This document shows positions 17,452 to 25,702 of a DNA stretch of 64,000 nucleotides, piece after piece (positions within the stretch are counted from its first letter, which is position 1; each line of letters begins with the position of its first letter). The notes beneath the pieces are model-generated. The model saw only the letters and a program-made list of their open reading frames with translations, made no database searches and was not told where the DNA came from. The DNA is from Aquabacter sediminis. GTDB lineage: Bacteria; Pseudomonadota; Alphaproteobacteria; Rhizobiales; Xanthobacteraceae. The stretch is taken from contig NZ_JARBFX010000003.1 of the NCBI RefSeq assembly GCF_028863665.1, positions 496,001-560,000 on the forward strand, given 5' to 3'. The translations under genes and the position numbers were made by a program.

Positions 17452-18357
17452 ATGGCCCGGAAAACCATAGCCAACGCACCAGACGCCTCGGTCGGGCCCA
17501 TCGAAGACAAGGGCGCGCCCGGCGCCGCCGCCCGGCCGAGAAAGCCCCCTGTCGCGAGGGCGGTGGAGCCGCCGCCGGGGAAAGGCCCCCTGGCAGGGCC
17601 CGCCGGGCGCCCGAAGGGCAAGGCAGACCTAGCCGCGCTCCTGCTCCCCGATCCCGCCCCGGCCCCGCGCCGACGCGCGGTCGCCAATGCCGCCGCGGCA
17701 GCGCATGGCAAGACGGTTCGGCCCTGGAGCAAGCGCGAGATCACCGAGGCCTTCACTCGCTTCGAGCAGCTAAACCCCGAGCCGCAGGGCGAATTGGAGC
17801 ATTCCGACCCCTTCACCCTCCTGGTGGCGGTGGTGCTGTCCGCCCAGGCGACAGATGCGGGCGTCAACAAGGCGACGCGCGGCCTGTTCGCCGCCGCCTC
17901 CACGCCCGCCGCCATGGTGTCGCTGGGGGAGGAAGGCGTGGCCGGCCATATCCGCACGCTCGGCCTTTATCGGGGCAAGGCGAAGAATGTAGTGGAGTTG
18001 TCCCGGCTCCTGCTGGAGCGTCATGGCGGGACGGTGCCGCAGGATCGCGCGGCGCTGGAGGCCCTGCCGGGCGTGGGGCGCAAGACCGCCAATGTGGTGC
18101 TGAACATCGCCTTCGGGCATCCCACCATCGCCGTGGACACCCATCTCTTCCGGGTCGCCAACCGCACGGGCCTCGCCCCTGGCGCCACCCCCCTGGAGGT
18201 GGAAGAGAAGCTCGAGGCGCGTATTCCCGGCCGCTTCAAGCTGCACGCCCATCATTGGCTGATCCTGCACGGACGATACATCTGCAAGGCGCTGCGGCCG
18301 GATTGCCCGATCTGCCCCATCAACGACTTGTGCCGCTGGCCCGACAAGCCGCTGTGA
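17452..18357 (+). CDS. nth: Endonuclease III (DNA glycosylase/AP lyase)
   Basis: 301 residues, longer than the usual 210-250. An AAGGAG motif sits 3 bases before the ATG at 17452. The first about 85 residues are a Pro/Ala/Gly/Lys-rich extension without a fold. The enzyme follows: helix-hairpin-helix LPGVGRKTANVVLNIAFG with catalytic Lys near residue 209, catalytic Asp in AVDTHLFRVANR near 227, and a C-terminal [4Fe-4S] site C-x6-C-x2-C-x5-C (CKALRPDCPICPINDLC). It excises oxidised pyrimidines in base excision repair. Confidence 0.95.
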   Translation: MARKTIANAPDASVGPIEDKGAPGAAARPRKPPVARAVEPPPGKGPLAGPAGRPKGKADLAALLLPDPAPAPRRRAVANAAAAAHGKTVRPWSKREITEAFTRFEQLNPEPQGELEHSDPFTLLVAVVLSAQATDAGVNKATRGLFAAASTPAAMVSLGEEGVAGHIRTLGLYRGKAKNVVELSRLLLERHGGTVPQDRAALEALPGVGRKTANVVLNIAFGHPTIAVDTHLFRVANRTGLAPGATPLEVEEKLEARIPGRFKLHAHHWLILHGRYICKALRPDCPICPINDLCRWPDKPL

Positions 18358-18363
18358 GACGGC

Positions 18364-18954
18364 TCAGAAAACGCCGGGAATGATCCGCCGGGTGCGCGCG
18401 CAATAGGCGTCATAAGCCGGCCCGAAGGTCTGGCGCATCATGGCCTCCTCCCGCCCGACGCGGAAGGCGAACAGGATGCCGAAGCCGACGAGCCCGGCGG
18501 GACCGGCGAGCAGGTTGGGGAGAAGCAGCGCCTGCGCCACCGCCCACAGAAAGAAGGCGGAATACATGGGATGGCGCACATAGGCATAGACGCCCCCTGT
18601 CACCAATTGATGGGCATCCTTGATCTCCAGCGTCACCGACCAGTTGCGCCCGAGATCCCGGTGCGTGCGCCAGAACAGCCAGAGCGAAGCCGCAAAGACA
18701 CAGATGCCAGCCACCACCTGAACCGGCGAGAGGGCATAGGTCAGCCCCTTGGGAAAGCCCGTGGCGGCATAGATGGCCGGAACGATGCCCAGGCCCAGCG
18801 TGGAAATGGACAGGAGCACCATCTCCCTGAGCGTGCGATGGCGGGCATCCGCCACCTGCGCGCGCTTGGCCTTGCGCTCGAAGGGCAAGCGGATGACGTA
18901 CCAGGCAATGACGCCAAGGGCCCAGGCGATCTTGGAAAAGGCAAGCAGGGTCAT
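18364..18954 (-). CDS. Isoprenylcysteine carboxyl methyltransferase-like membrane protein
   Basis: 196 residues with four to five hydrophobic helices and the ICMT/PEMT C-terminal signature: LVTGGVYAYVRHPMYSAFFL near residue 118, then GREEAMMRQTFGPAYDAYCA near 168. The family transfers methyl groups from S-adenosylmethionine to lipid-like or prenyl substrates in the membrane; the bacterial substrate is unknown. Its ATG overlaps the stop of the hydrolase gene upstream (ATGA), so the two are an operon. The 3' end is 6 bases from the convergent nth stop. Confidence 0.87.
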   Translation of the reverse strand: MTLLAFSKIAWALGVIAWYVIRLPFERKAKRAQVADARHRTLREMVLLSISTLGLGIVPAIYAATGFPKGLTYALSPVQVVAGICVFAASLWLFWRTHRDLGRNWSVTLEIKDAHQLVTGGVYAYVRHPMYSAFFLWAVAQALLLPNLLAGPAGLVGFGILFAFRVGREEAMMRQTFGPAYDAYCARTRRIIPGVF

Positions 18955-20186
18955 AGACGTCTCAGATGTGCGCCAGGGATAAGGCTGCCGTCGGGGGCGA
19001 AGATGGCCATCGGCCCCTCCATCTGCGCCACCAGATCGTAGAAGGGCACCGGGGCGTGGATGAAGGCGTAGAAGTCGTAAGGGGCGCGGGTGTCATTGGC
19101 CAGGAAGAACTGGCAGTGCAGGCGCATGATGTCGAGCCGGTATCGGGCAAAGGTGCCCGGCGTCATCATGCCCCGGATGGTCACCTGCCGGATGAAGGGC
19201 CGCCGGCTGCCATCCGCATTGCCCGCATGGGTCAGGTGCACCGGGTCCACCTTGTAGAAGCTGACGATGTCATCCTTGGCCTGGAACTCGATCCATTCCA
19301 GGCTGGCAGCATCATGCACCGCATAGGCGGCCTCCCGCAGCCGGGTGCCGGCCGGATGAAGGGCGAACTTGGCGGCGGTGGAGCCCACGGTGAGCAGGCG
19401 CAGCGGCACATGCCGGGCGAAATCCGGGTCCTTGCGCAGCGCGATCGCCACCAGGCTCACCGCATGCATGGCGCCCAGACTGTGGCCGGCCAGAACGATC
19501 TCGTCCGCGCCACCTTGCCGGGCCACGGCGATGAGCCGGTCCGCGAAGGCCTCCAGGCGCGCGTCGATGGCGCCATGGCGCCCCCGCACGAAATCGACGG
19601 AAAATTCAGCCAGATCCAGGGATTGCTTCAGCTTCACCCGAGCGCCAAGCGTGGCCATGAGGCCGAAAAAGACGGCCAGCGCTGCCGCCGCCCCCGCCAG
19701 AACCGCCACCACCTGGCCAAGCGGCAGGGCAAGGCCATGAGCGACGATGCCCGCCGCGATGCCGAGCCCTGCCATGGCGAGCAGCATCACATAGGTCAGG
19801 GCGAAGAAAATGCCGTAGCGATGGCTGAACCGGAAGTAGCGGAGAACCGTGCCGGTTACCACCATGTCCCACAGGGCGCGGACGGTGCCGCGCATGTGGG
19901 ACCAGCGGGAACGGGACATGTCCGCCTTGACGATGTCATTCCAGGTAAGGAGCTCGAACCGGGTGGCGCTCTCCCAGTTCGGCCCGGCGGCGCCGGCATC
20001 CCACCAGGCGCCGGTGGGCGTCTCGTGCAGCGCCTCCTCGCCCCAGGTCCGCACGCCCCAAGTGCCGGCGAAGCGGGCGCTTTCGCGCGCGAAGATGCGG
20101 TGATGGCCCACGACATCCATGGGGTCGTAGCCGGCCACGAAAAAGAAGTGGCGGCGGATGAAGGTGTGCGGGCCGTCCTGAGACAT
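18951..20186 (-). CDS. Membrane-anchored alpha/beta hydrolase (lipase-like)
   Basis: 411 residues. Two adjacent hydrophobic helices lie near 125-180 (FFALTYVMLLAMAGLGIAAG, then VVAVLAGAAAALAVFFGLMA). After them comes a hydrolase domain with nucleophile elbow VLAGHSLGAMH near 235, so Ser is a likely nucleophile. Asp (KDDIVSF) and His candidates follow. The N-terminus HFFFVAGYDPMD resembles a hydrolase first strand split from the elbow by the membrane hairpin. Coupled to the methyltransferase-like gene by a four-base overlap, suggesting joint lipid or small-molecule chemistry. Substrate unknown. Confidence 0.8.
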   Translation of the reverse strand: MSQDGPHTFIRRHFFFVAGYDPMDVVGHHRIFARESARFAGTWGVRTWGEEALHETPTGAWWDAGAAGPNWESATRFELLTWNDIVKADMSRSRWSHMRGTVRALWDMVVTGTVLRYFRFSHRYGIFFALTYVMLLAMAGLGIAAGIVAHGLALPLGQVVAVLAGAAAALAVFFGLMATLGARVKLKQSLDLAEFSVDFVRGRHGAIDARLEAFADRLIAVARQGGADEIVLAGHSLGAMHAVSLVAIALRKDPDFARHVPLRLLTVGSTAAKFALHPAGTRLREAAYAVHDAASLEWIEFQAKDDIVSFYKVDPVHLTHAGNADGSRRPFIRQVTIRGMMTPGTFARYRLDIMRLHCQFFLANDTRAPYDFYAFIHAPVPFYDLVAQMEGPMAIFAPDGSLIPGAHLRRL

Positions 20187-20238
20187 GGTCCGCGCCTTCT
20201 AATGGAGGACGGCGCCGGACGGAAGGGCACCGTGCCAA

Positions 20239-20264
20239 GAGGTCGTGGCATGAGGTCGTGGCAT
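20239..20264. repeat. 13-bp perfect tandem duplication
   Basis: GAGGTCGTGGCAT occurs twice head-to-tail (20239-20251 and 20252-20264) and is followed by a further GAG. It lies in the short region between the divergent hydrolase and glycosyltransferase genes and may separate or space their promoters. Confidence 0.8.
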
Positions 20265-20299
20265 GAGCGACATCTGGCCGTGATCCGCCTTCCCAACGG

Positions 20300-21241
20300 A
20301 TGACGGCCAGTCTACCAAGCCGGGGACGCCGGCCTCCCGCTGGCGGCAGGGAGGGTGCACTGGCAACGGCTCATCCGGCGACGGACTTGTCCTCGGTCTC
20401 CGTCGTGTTCGTGACCTATAACAGCCACGCCGTCATCGGCCGCGCCGTCGCGTCCGTGCCGGAGGCGTGCGAGGTGGTGATCGTCGATAATGCGAGCCCC
20501 GCCGGCACCGGATTTGCCGCCGAGCTGACACGCCCGGCGCGCCTCCTGCCACAACCGCGCAACCTGGGATTTGGCGCTGCCTGCAACCTGGGGGCGCAAG
20601 AGGCCCGAGGCCGCTTCCTTCTGTTCCTCAATCCCGACGCGGCCTTGGATGAGGGCGCGCTGGAGCACCTTCTGGCGGCGGCGGCCCTCTACGGCCCGGC
20701 CCTGCTGATGCCGACCATCCTGGCGGAAGACGGACGCCTCATGCGCAAGGAAGGTTCCATCCTGGAGCCCGTCCCCCGCGCCCGGCGTCTCTCGGCGCAG
20801 GAGATTGCGGGCGATTACTGCACCCGCTTCGTCCATGGCGCCGCCTTCCTGGTGGAGAAGGAGGTGTTCCTGGATCTGGGTGGCTTTGACGAGGCCATCT
20901 TCCTTTATCATGAGGACGACGATCTCGGCCTGCGGGCGCTGGCGAGACGCCGTCCCATCATCGTGGTGCGCGACGCGCAGGTCCGGCATGCCGGTGGCAA
21001 ATCCTCCACCCCGGCCCTGTCGCAGACCTTCCGGATCAACCGCTGGAAGATGCGCTCGGAACTCTATCTGCGCCGGAAACACCATCGCCCGCCAGCCTTT
21101 GCGCCCATATTCGCCCGGCTGGCGGTGGGGATCGCGCTCGCCGCGCTCACGCTCAATGCCCACCGGGTCATGATCCGCGCCGGCAAGCTCGCCGGCCTCC
21201 TGGACATGCGCCGGCCGGGCGCGCGCACGGGCCCGGACTGA
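20300..21241 (+). CDS. Family 2 glycosyltransferase
   Basis: 313 residues. After a polar 30-residue leader the GT-A fold starts with VSVVFVTYNSHAVIGRAVAS. VIVDNASPAGTG near 60 and PRNLGFGAACNLGAQEARG near 87 bind the nucleotide sugar. FLNPDAAL near 112 is the DxD-like region, and GGFDEAIFLYHEDDDLGLRA near 200 is typical of rhamnosyltransferase-like GT2 enzymes. It ends with a hydrophobic, possibly membrane-associated helix (LAVGIALAALTLNAHRVM). Cell-surface glycan synthesis is likely; acceptor unknown. The true start could be internal, since the first 30 residues are not conserved-looking. Confidence 0.88.
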   Translation: MTASLPSRGRRPPAGGREGALATAHPATDLSSVSVVFVTYNSHAVIGRAVASVPEACEVVIVDNASPAGTGFAAELTRPARLLPQPRNLGFGAACNLGAQEARGRFLLFLNPDAALDEGALEHLLAAAALYGPALLMPTILAEDGRLMRKEGSILEPVPRARRLSAQEIAGDYCTRFVHGAAFLVEKEVFLDLGGFDEAIFLYHEDDDLGLRALARRRPIIVVRDAQVRHAGGKSSTPALSQTFRINRWKMRSELYLRRKHHRPPAFAPIFARLAVGIALAALTLNAHRVMIRAGKLAGLLDMRRPGARTGPD

Positions 21242-21295
21242 ATGCCCCGGCGTCCCCGGCATGCCTCCCCCCTCCAATGGTCCATTGCGCGTGCG

Positions 21296-21324
21296 TTGCG
21301 CGTTGTTATTTGTGTATGTATGGC
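21296..21324 (+). promoter_or_regulatory. Candidate promoter for dxs
   Basis: TTGCGC (21296-21301) and TATGGC (21319-21324) are separated by 17 bases in a locally AT-rich stretch within the 206-base gap before dxs. Overlapping the downstream end is an imperfect hairpin (GGCTC ... GAGCC, 21322-21341) that would fall in the dxs leader. Match to the sigma-70 consensus is only moderate. Confidence 0.3.
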
Positions 21325-21447
21325 TCTCCGGTTAGGGAGCCGGAACAATGCCGCGCTCAGCGCGGCCCATGACGCGCCCCGGACGGTCCGGCCGGGCGCC
21401 AGACGCCGGTCCCGCAGCGGGCCGCGCCTTATTCGGCGGAGTGATAA

Positions 21448-23370
21448 GTGACGGTTTCCAAGACCCCGCTTCTTGATACGGTCCACGTGCCGGCCGACCT
21501 GCGCCGGCTTCCCGATGAGAAGCTCGCCCAGCTCGCCAACGAACTGCGCGCGGAAACCATCGACGCCGTATCGGTGACGGGCGGCCATTTGGGAGCGGGC
21601 CTCGGCGTGGTGGAACTCACCGTCGCCCTGCACCATGTGTTTGATACGCCTCATGATCGGCTGATCTGGGACGTGGGGCACCAGTGCTATCCCCATAAGA
21701 TCCTCACGGGCCGGCGGGATCGCATCCGCACCTTGCGCCAGGGCGGCGGACTGTCCGGCTTCACGCGACGCTCGGAGAGCGAGTACGACCCGTTCGGCGC
21801 CGCCCATTCTTCGACCTCCATCTCGGCCGGCCTCGGCATGGCGGTGGCGCGTGACCTGTCGGGCGAGGAGCGCAACGTCGTCTGCGTCATCGGTGATGGC
21901 GCCATGTCGGCGGGGATGGCCTATGAGGCCATGAACAATGCCGGCGCCATGGACAGCCGGCTGATCGTGGTGCTCAACGACAACGACATGTCCATCGCCC
22001 CGCCCACCGGGGCCATGTCGGCCTATCTGGCCCGCCTCATCTCGGGGCGCACCTATCTCTCGCTCCGGGAGATCGGCAAGCAGCTGGCCGGGCACCTGCC
22101 CAAGTTCGTGGAACGCGGCGCCGCGCGGGCGGAAGAGTTCGCCCGCGGCTTCTGGACAGGCGGCACGCTGTTCGAGGAGATGGGCTTCTATTATGTGGGC
22201 CCCATCGACGGGCACAATTTGGAGCACCTGCTGCCGGTGCTGCGCAATGTGCGCGACGCCAAGACCGGGCCGATCCTGGTCCATGTGGTCACGCAGAAGG
22301 GCAAGGGCTACGCCCCCGCCGAGGCTTCCGCCGACAAGTATCATGGCGTCGTGAAGTTCGACGTGGTGACGGGCGCCCAGGTCAAGCCCAAGTCCAACGC
22401 CCCAAGCTATACGCGCGTGTTCGCCGAGAGCCTGATCACCGAGGCGCGCCGCGACGAGAAGATCGTCGCCATCACGGCCGCCATGCCGTCGGGCACGGGC
22501 ATCGACCTTTTCGGACAGGCCTATCCCAAGCGCACGTTCGACGTGGGCATCGCGGAGCAGCACGCGGTGACATTCGCCGCGGGCCTCGCCGCCGAGGGCT
22601 ACAAGCCCTTCTGCGCGCTTTATTCCACCTTCCTCCAACGTGCCTATGACCAAGTGATCCACGACGTGGCGCTGCAGGGCCTGCCGGTGCGCTTTGCCAT
22701 CGATCGGGCGGGGCTGGTGGGCGCCGATGGCGCGACCCATGCGGGCGCCTTCGACATTACCTACCTCGCCTGTCTTCCGGGCTTTACCCTCATGGCGCCG
22801 TCCGACGAGGCAGAACTCACCCACATGGTCGCCACCGCCGCAGCGTTTGACGAGGGGCCCATCGCCTTCCGCTTCCCGCGCGGCGACGGCGTTGGCGTCG
22901 AACGGCCGGTGAAGGGCGAGATCCTGCCCATCGGGCGCGGCCGGGTGGTGAAGGAGGGCACGCACGTGGCCCTCGTCTCGCTGGGCACCCGCCTTGCCGC
23001 CTGCCTTGAGGCCGCGGAACGGCTCCTGGACCTCGGAATTTCCGCGACGGTGGTGGACGCCCGCTTCGCCAAGCCCATCGACGAGGACCTCATGCTGCGC
23101 CTCGCCCGCTCCCACGAAGCGCTGGTGAGCGTGGAGGAAGGCTCGGTGGGCGGCTTCGGAGCGCTGGTGCTTCAGCTGCTGTCCGACAAGGGCGCGCTGG
23201 ACAGGGGCCTGAAGGTGCGCAGCATGGTGCTGCCGGACACTTATATCGACCAGGACACCCAGGCCCGCCAGCTGGCCGAGGCTGGCCTCGACGCCACCGC
23301 CATCTGCGCCAAGGTGTTGGGCGCCCTTGGCCGCACGGGCGACCGGAAGATGCGCTCGCTGAGCGCGTGA
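21448..23370 (+). CDS. dxs: 1-deoxy-D-xylulose-5-phosphate synthase
   Basis: 640 residues from a GTG preceded by GGCGGAG. It has all three transketolase-type domains: thiamine diphosphate/Mg motif [16 protein letters not shown] near residue 150, pyrimidine-binding domain with [17 protein letters not shown] near 365, and a C-terminal domain with [11 protein letters not shown] near 535. It condenses pyruvate and glyceraldehyde 3-phosphate to DXP, the entry to the MEP isoprenoid pathway and to thiamine and pyridoxal synthesis. tlyA follows further downstream after two opposite-strand genes, a variant of the common alphaproteobacterial dxs-tlyA order. Confidence 0.97.
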   Translation: MTVSKTPLLDTVHVPADLRRLPDEKLAQLANELRAETIDAVSVTGGHLGAGLGVVELTVALHHVFDTPHDRLIWDVGHQCYPHKILTGRRDRIRTLRQGGGLSGFTRRSESEYDPFGAAHSSTSISAGLGMAVARDLSGEERNVVCVIGDGAMSAGMAYEAMNNAGAMDSRLIVVLNDNDMSIAPPTGAMSAYLARLISGRTYLSLREIGKQLAGHLPKFVERGAARAEEFARGFWTGGTLFEEMGFYYVGPIDGHNLEHLLPVLRNVRDAKTGPILVHVVTQKGKGYAPAEASADKYHGVVKFDVVTGAQVKPKSNAPSYTRVFAESLITEARRDEKIVAITAAMPSGTGIDLFGQAYPKRTFDVGIAEQHAVTFAAGLAAEGYKPFCALYSTFLQRAYDQVIHDVALQGLPVRFAIDRAGLVGADGATHAGAFDITYLACLPGFTLMAPSDEAELTHMVATAAAFDEGPIAFRFPRGDGVGVERPVKGEILPIGRGRVVKEGTHVALVSLGTRLAACLEAAERLLDLGISATVVDARFAKPIDEDLMLRLARSHEALVSVEEGSVGGFGALVLQLLSDKGALDRGLKVRSMVLPDTYIDQDTQARQLAEAGLDATAICAKVLGALGRTGDRKMRSLSA

Positions 23371-23373
23371 TGC

Positions 23374-23397
23374 AAAAACGGGGCGGCCCGCGCCCCG
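23374..23397 (-). terminator. Intrinsic terminator for the small secreted protein gene, possibly bidirectional
   Basis: Stem CGGGGCG / CGCCCCG (23379-23385 with 23391-23397) and a five-base loop. On the minus strand it is followed by TTTTT (23378-23374), 31 bases beyond the stop of the leftward gene. It also lies just after the dxs stop, so the hairpin could serve both directions. Confidence 0.75.
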
Positions 23398-23427
23398 CTT
23401 CGCTTCCTCGAAAGAACCCGTCGCCCG

Positions 23428-23883
23428 TCAATTGGCCTTGCAGGCGGCCTCGAACTGGCCATAGGCCTCGGGCGCGCCGGTCAGCGCCACCTGCTGCTTG
23501 GCGCCCTTGACCTCGACGGTCATGGTCTTGCCGCCCGCGAGCACTGCCTTCACATCGTCCAGCTTGGCCCCGGCTTCCACGTCGATGCCAGACGTGTCGT
23601 CGTTGGCGACCGCCCTTCCCGCCAGTTCCTTCTTGAGCTTGCCGGCGGTGAAGATGATCTTGGCCGGATCATCCGCCTTCAGGCCCTTGGCGCCGGAAAC
23701 GCTGACCAAGGCCAGGGCCTTGCCGCGCTCGCATACGAACAGCAGCATGCTGCTGTCTTCGGTGCCGAAGGTGAGGTTGGCGCCGGAATCCGTCTCGGTG
23801 GTCGTCCAATTCAGCTTAACCTGTGCCGCAGCCGGCAGGGCCGAGACCGCAAGGACGGAAAGCGCCAGAACTGCGCGATACAT
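23428..23883 (-). CDS. Small secreted protein of unknown function
   Basis: 151 residues from the ATG at 23883, which has GGAG six bases upstream; another ATG at 23895 lacks this. A signal peptide (MYRAVLALSVLAVSALPAAA) precedes a soluble domain with two cysteines (LFVCERGKALALVSV and FEAACKAN). The repeated beta-strand pattern suggests a compact periplasmic domain. I recognise no named family. It faces dxs and shares an intrinsic terminator region with it. Confidence 0.75.
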   Translation of the reverse strand: MYRAVLALSVLAVSALPAAAQVKLNWTTTETDSGANLTFGTEDSSMLLFVCERGKALALVSVSGAKGLKADDPAKIIFTAGKLKKELAGRAVANDDTSGIDVEAGAKLDDVKAVLAGGKTMTVEVKGAKQQVALTGAPEAYGQFEAACKAN

Positions 23884-24000
23884 GATGTGCTCCATGAAGG
23901 CAGGCGCGCGATCATAGCGAGACTTGTAAAAAGAAAAAGAACCCCCGCCACCGCGCTCAAACGTCCGCTGCGCACGGCACCTCCCGGCGGCGAGTCGGCC

Positions 24001-24519
24001 CTATCGCCGGGGCAGGCAGACCCGCTCGAAATCCGCAAGCCGCGGGCGAACACCGGCAAGAGGCAGGGACTGGGTCTCGCCCGGGAGCTTGATCACCAGG
24101 GTGTCGCCTTCGCGAAAGAGGTCGAGAACCTGAGTGTTCAGGCTGACCGCAGCCTCCACCACCAGGTCCCCGTCCGACGATCCCAGGAAGGCGGTGGCGG
24201 CCAGTTCCAGCCGGCGGCGGCCGTTGGAAAGCGACAGGGGCACGCCGTCGCCGGACGCGATTTTCTTGGTCTTCACCTCCACCGCGATCTGCAGGAGGTT
24301 GGCGGAGGGCTGGCACGTGGCGGCGAATGAGGGGTCCACATCGCGCGGCAAGGCATAGCGCAGGGCGAAGGTGTCCTCTCCCTTGGCGAGCGACCAGACC
24401 CGGGGATCGGGGGGCGTCGCGGGCTTGGGCTTGGCCTTGGACGTTGCCGCCTCAAGCGCGCCTGCGCCCAGCGCCAGGCATGCCGCTGCGAGGGGAAGAG
24501 CCAGGAACCTGAAACGCAT
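24001..24519 (-). CDS. Secreted protein of unknown function
   Basis: 172 residues from the ATG at 24519 (GGGAG five bases upstream); an ATG at 24531 is equally possible. A signal peptide (RFRFLALPLAAACLALGAG then LEAA) is followed by a Lys/Pro linker and a beta-rich domain with one conserved-looking core (ALRYALPRDVDPSFAATCQP). There are two cysteines in the mature part (ATCQP and ERVCLP), probably a disulfide. The downstream side on its strand ends in a T-rich stretch near 23930-23945. No family recognised. Confidence 0.7.
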   Translation of the reverse strand: MRFRFLALPLAAACLALGAGALEAATSKAKPKPATPPDPRVWSLAKGEDTFALRYALPRDVDPSFAATCQPSANLLQIAVEVKTKKIASGDGVPLSLSNGRRRLELAATAFLGSSDGDLVVEAAVSLNTQVLDLFREGDTLVIKLPGETQSLPLAGVRPRLADFERVCLPRR

Positions 24520-24949
24520 CTCGTCTCCCATCGCGACCTCGCGGCCGGAGCATCGCACAGCCGCAAAGGCCATAGCGGCCGAGGCTGAGCCCAGGCTGGT
24601 GCGGAATGCGTGAACCCGGCGAATCCGCCTCAAACCGCGAGACTGCCAAGCCACCGGTCACACGCGAGCAACACCGCTGCCGGTGATCAGATCATCCCTC
24701 AGCCAAACCCATATCCTTATTATTTCAACGCCCTAGGCACGTCCATGCGGAACCGACAGGCGCCGACGCGCGCGACGGCTGGAGGAAGGACGCGCGTGCT
24801 GCCCCAAAATCATATGTTTCCCAACGTGTTCACCTCGCCTTGCAGCATCGCGGGAGCGGCAGCGGACTGCACATCTCTCAAAAGTGTTGCATCCTTGCCC
24901 CTCCCCGGGCGATGGAGCGCGCTGACACGAAGGGCGAGGCGAAGCGGGA
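24520..24949. other. 430-base region without a supported gene
   Basis: This divergent gap must hold the promoters for the secreted protein gene and for tlyA. A locally AT-rich stretch at about 24688-24735 (ATATCCTTATTATTTCAA core) stands out in otherwise high-G+C DNA and is the best place to look for promoters. Short open frames here show no ribosome site or recognisable product. Confidence 0.5.
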
Positions 24950-25702
24950 ATGGGGCGTGAGCGGATCGACAAGCTGATGGTGGCGCGCGGCCTGTTCGAC
25001 AGCCGCGCCCGCGCCCAGGCCGCCATCGCCGCCGGTGGCGTCAGCGTCGCCGGCCGTGTCGTGGACAGGCCGTCCGAGATGGTCGATGTGGACGCCCCCA
25101 TCTCCGCACAGGACGTGCACCCCTACGTCTCGCGGGGGGGGCTCAAGCTCGCCGCGGCCCTGGATGCCTTCGGCATCGATCCCGAAGGCTGCGTCGCCCT
25201 CGACCTTGGCGCCTCCACCGGAGGCTTCACAGACGTCCTGCTGCGGCGGGGCGCGCGGCGGGTCTATGCGGTGGATGTGGGGCACGACCAGTTCCATCCC
25301 CTCCTGCGGGATCGGCCTGAGGTTCGGCTTCTTGAGGGGACTGACGCCCGCCGTCTCACCCCCGCCCTTATCCCCGAGGCGGTGGACTTGGTGGTGGCGG
25401 ATGTGAGCTTCATCTCGCTCGCCTTGGTTCTGCCGCCGGCTCTTGCCTTGGCGGGCCCCCGCGCGCGGCTTGCCGTGCTGGTCAAGCCCCAGTTCGAGGC
25501 GGGGCCGGCCCATCTGAAAAAGGGCATCGTGCGCGATCCCGCCGTACACGCCCAGGTGTGCACCCGCATCCAAGGCCTGATAGAAGACCAGGGATGGCGC
25601 GTCCGGGGCATCGTCCCCTCCCCCATTTCCGGCGGCGACGGCAATCGTGAATTTCTTCTGGGTGCAGAGCGCCCCGCGCAGATCCCGGCCCAGCGCCCAT
25701 GA
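24950..25702 (+). CDS. tlyA: TlyA-type rRNA 2'-O-methyltransferase
   Basis: 250 residues. The N-terminal S4 RNA-binding domain (RIDKLMVARGLFDSRARAQA) leads into an FtsJ-type methyltransferase with SAM motif LDLGASTGGFTDVLL near residue 85. A KDKE-type tetrad candidate follows (K in SRGGLKLAA, D in VVADVSF, K in LVKPQFE, E in NREFLL). TlyA proteins methylate ribose 2'-OH in 16S/23S rRNA; older annotation calls them hemolysins. The next gene overlaps by four bases (ATGA), so the two form an operon of RNA-modifying enzymes. Confidence 0.94.
   Translation: MGRERIDKLMVARGLFDSRARAQAAIAAGGVSVAGRVVDRPSEMVDVDAPISAQDVHPYVSRGGLKLAAALDAFGIDPEGCVALDLGASTGGFTDVLLRRGARRVYAVDVGHDQFHPLLRDRPEVRLLEGTDARRLTPALIPEAVDLVVADVSFISLALVLPPALALAGPRARLAVLVKPQFEAGPAHLKKGIVRDPAVHAQVCTRIQGLIEDQGWRVRGIVPSPISGGDGNREFLLGAERPAQIPAQRP

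Noticed and set aside
21242-21447. Thiamine riboswitch in the dxs leader
   Set aside because: Only a small imperfect hairpin is present, with none of the conserved thiamine-aptamer segments I would expect.
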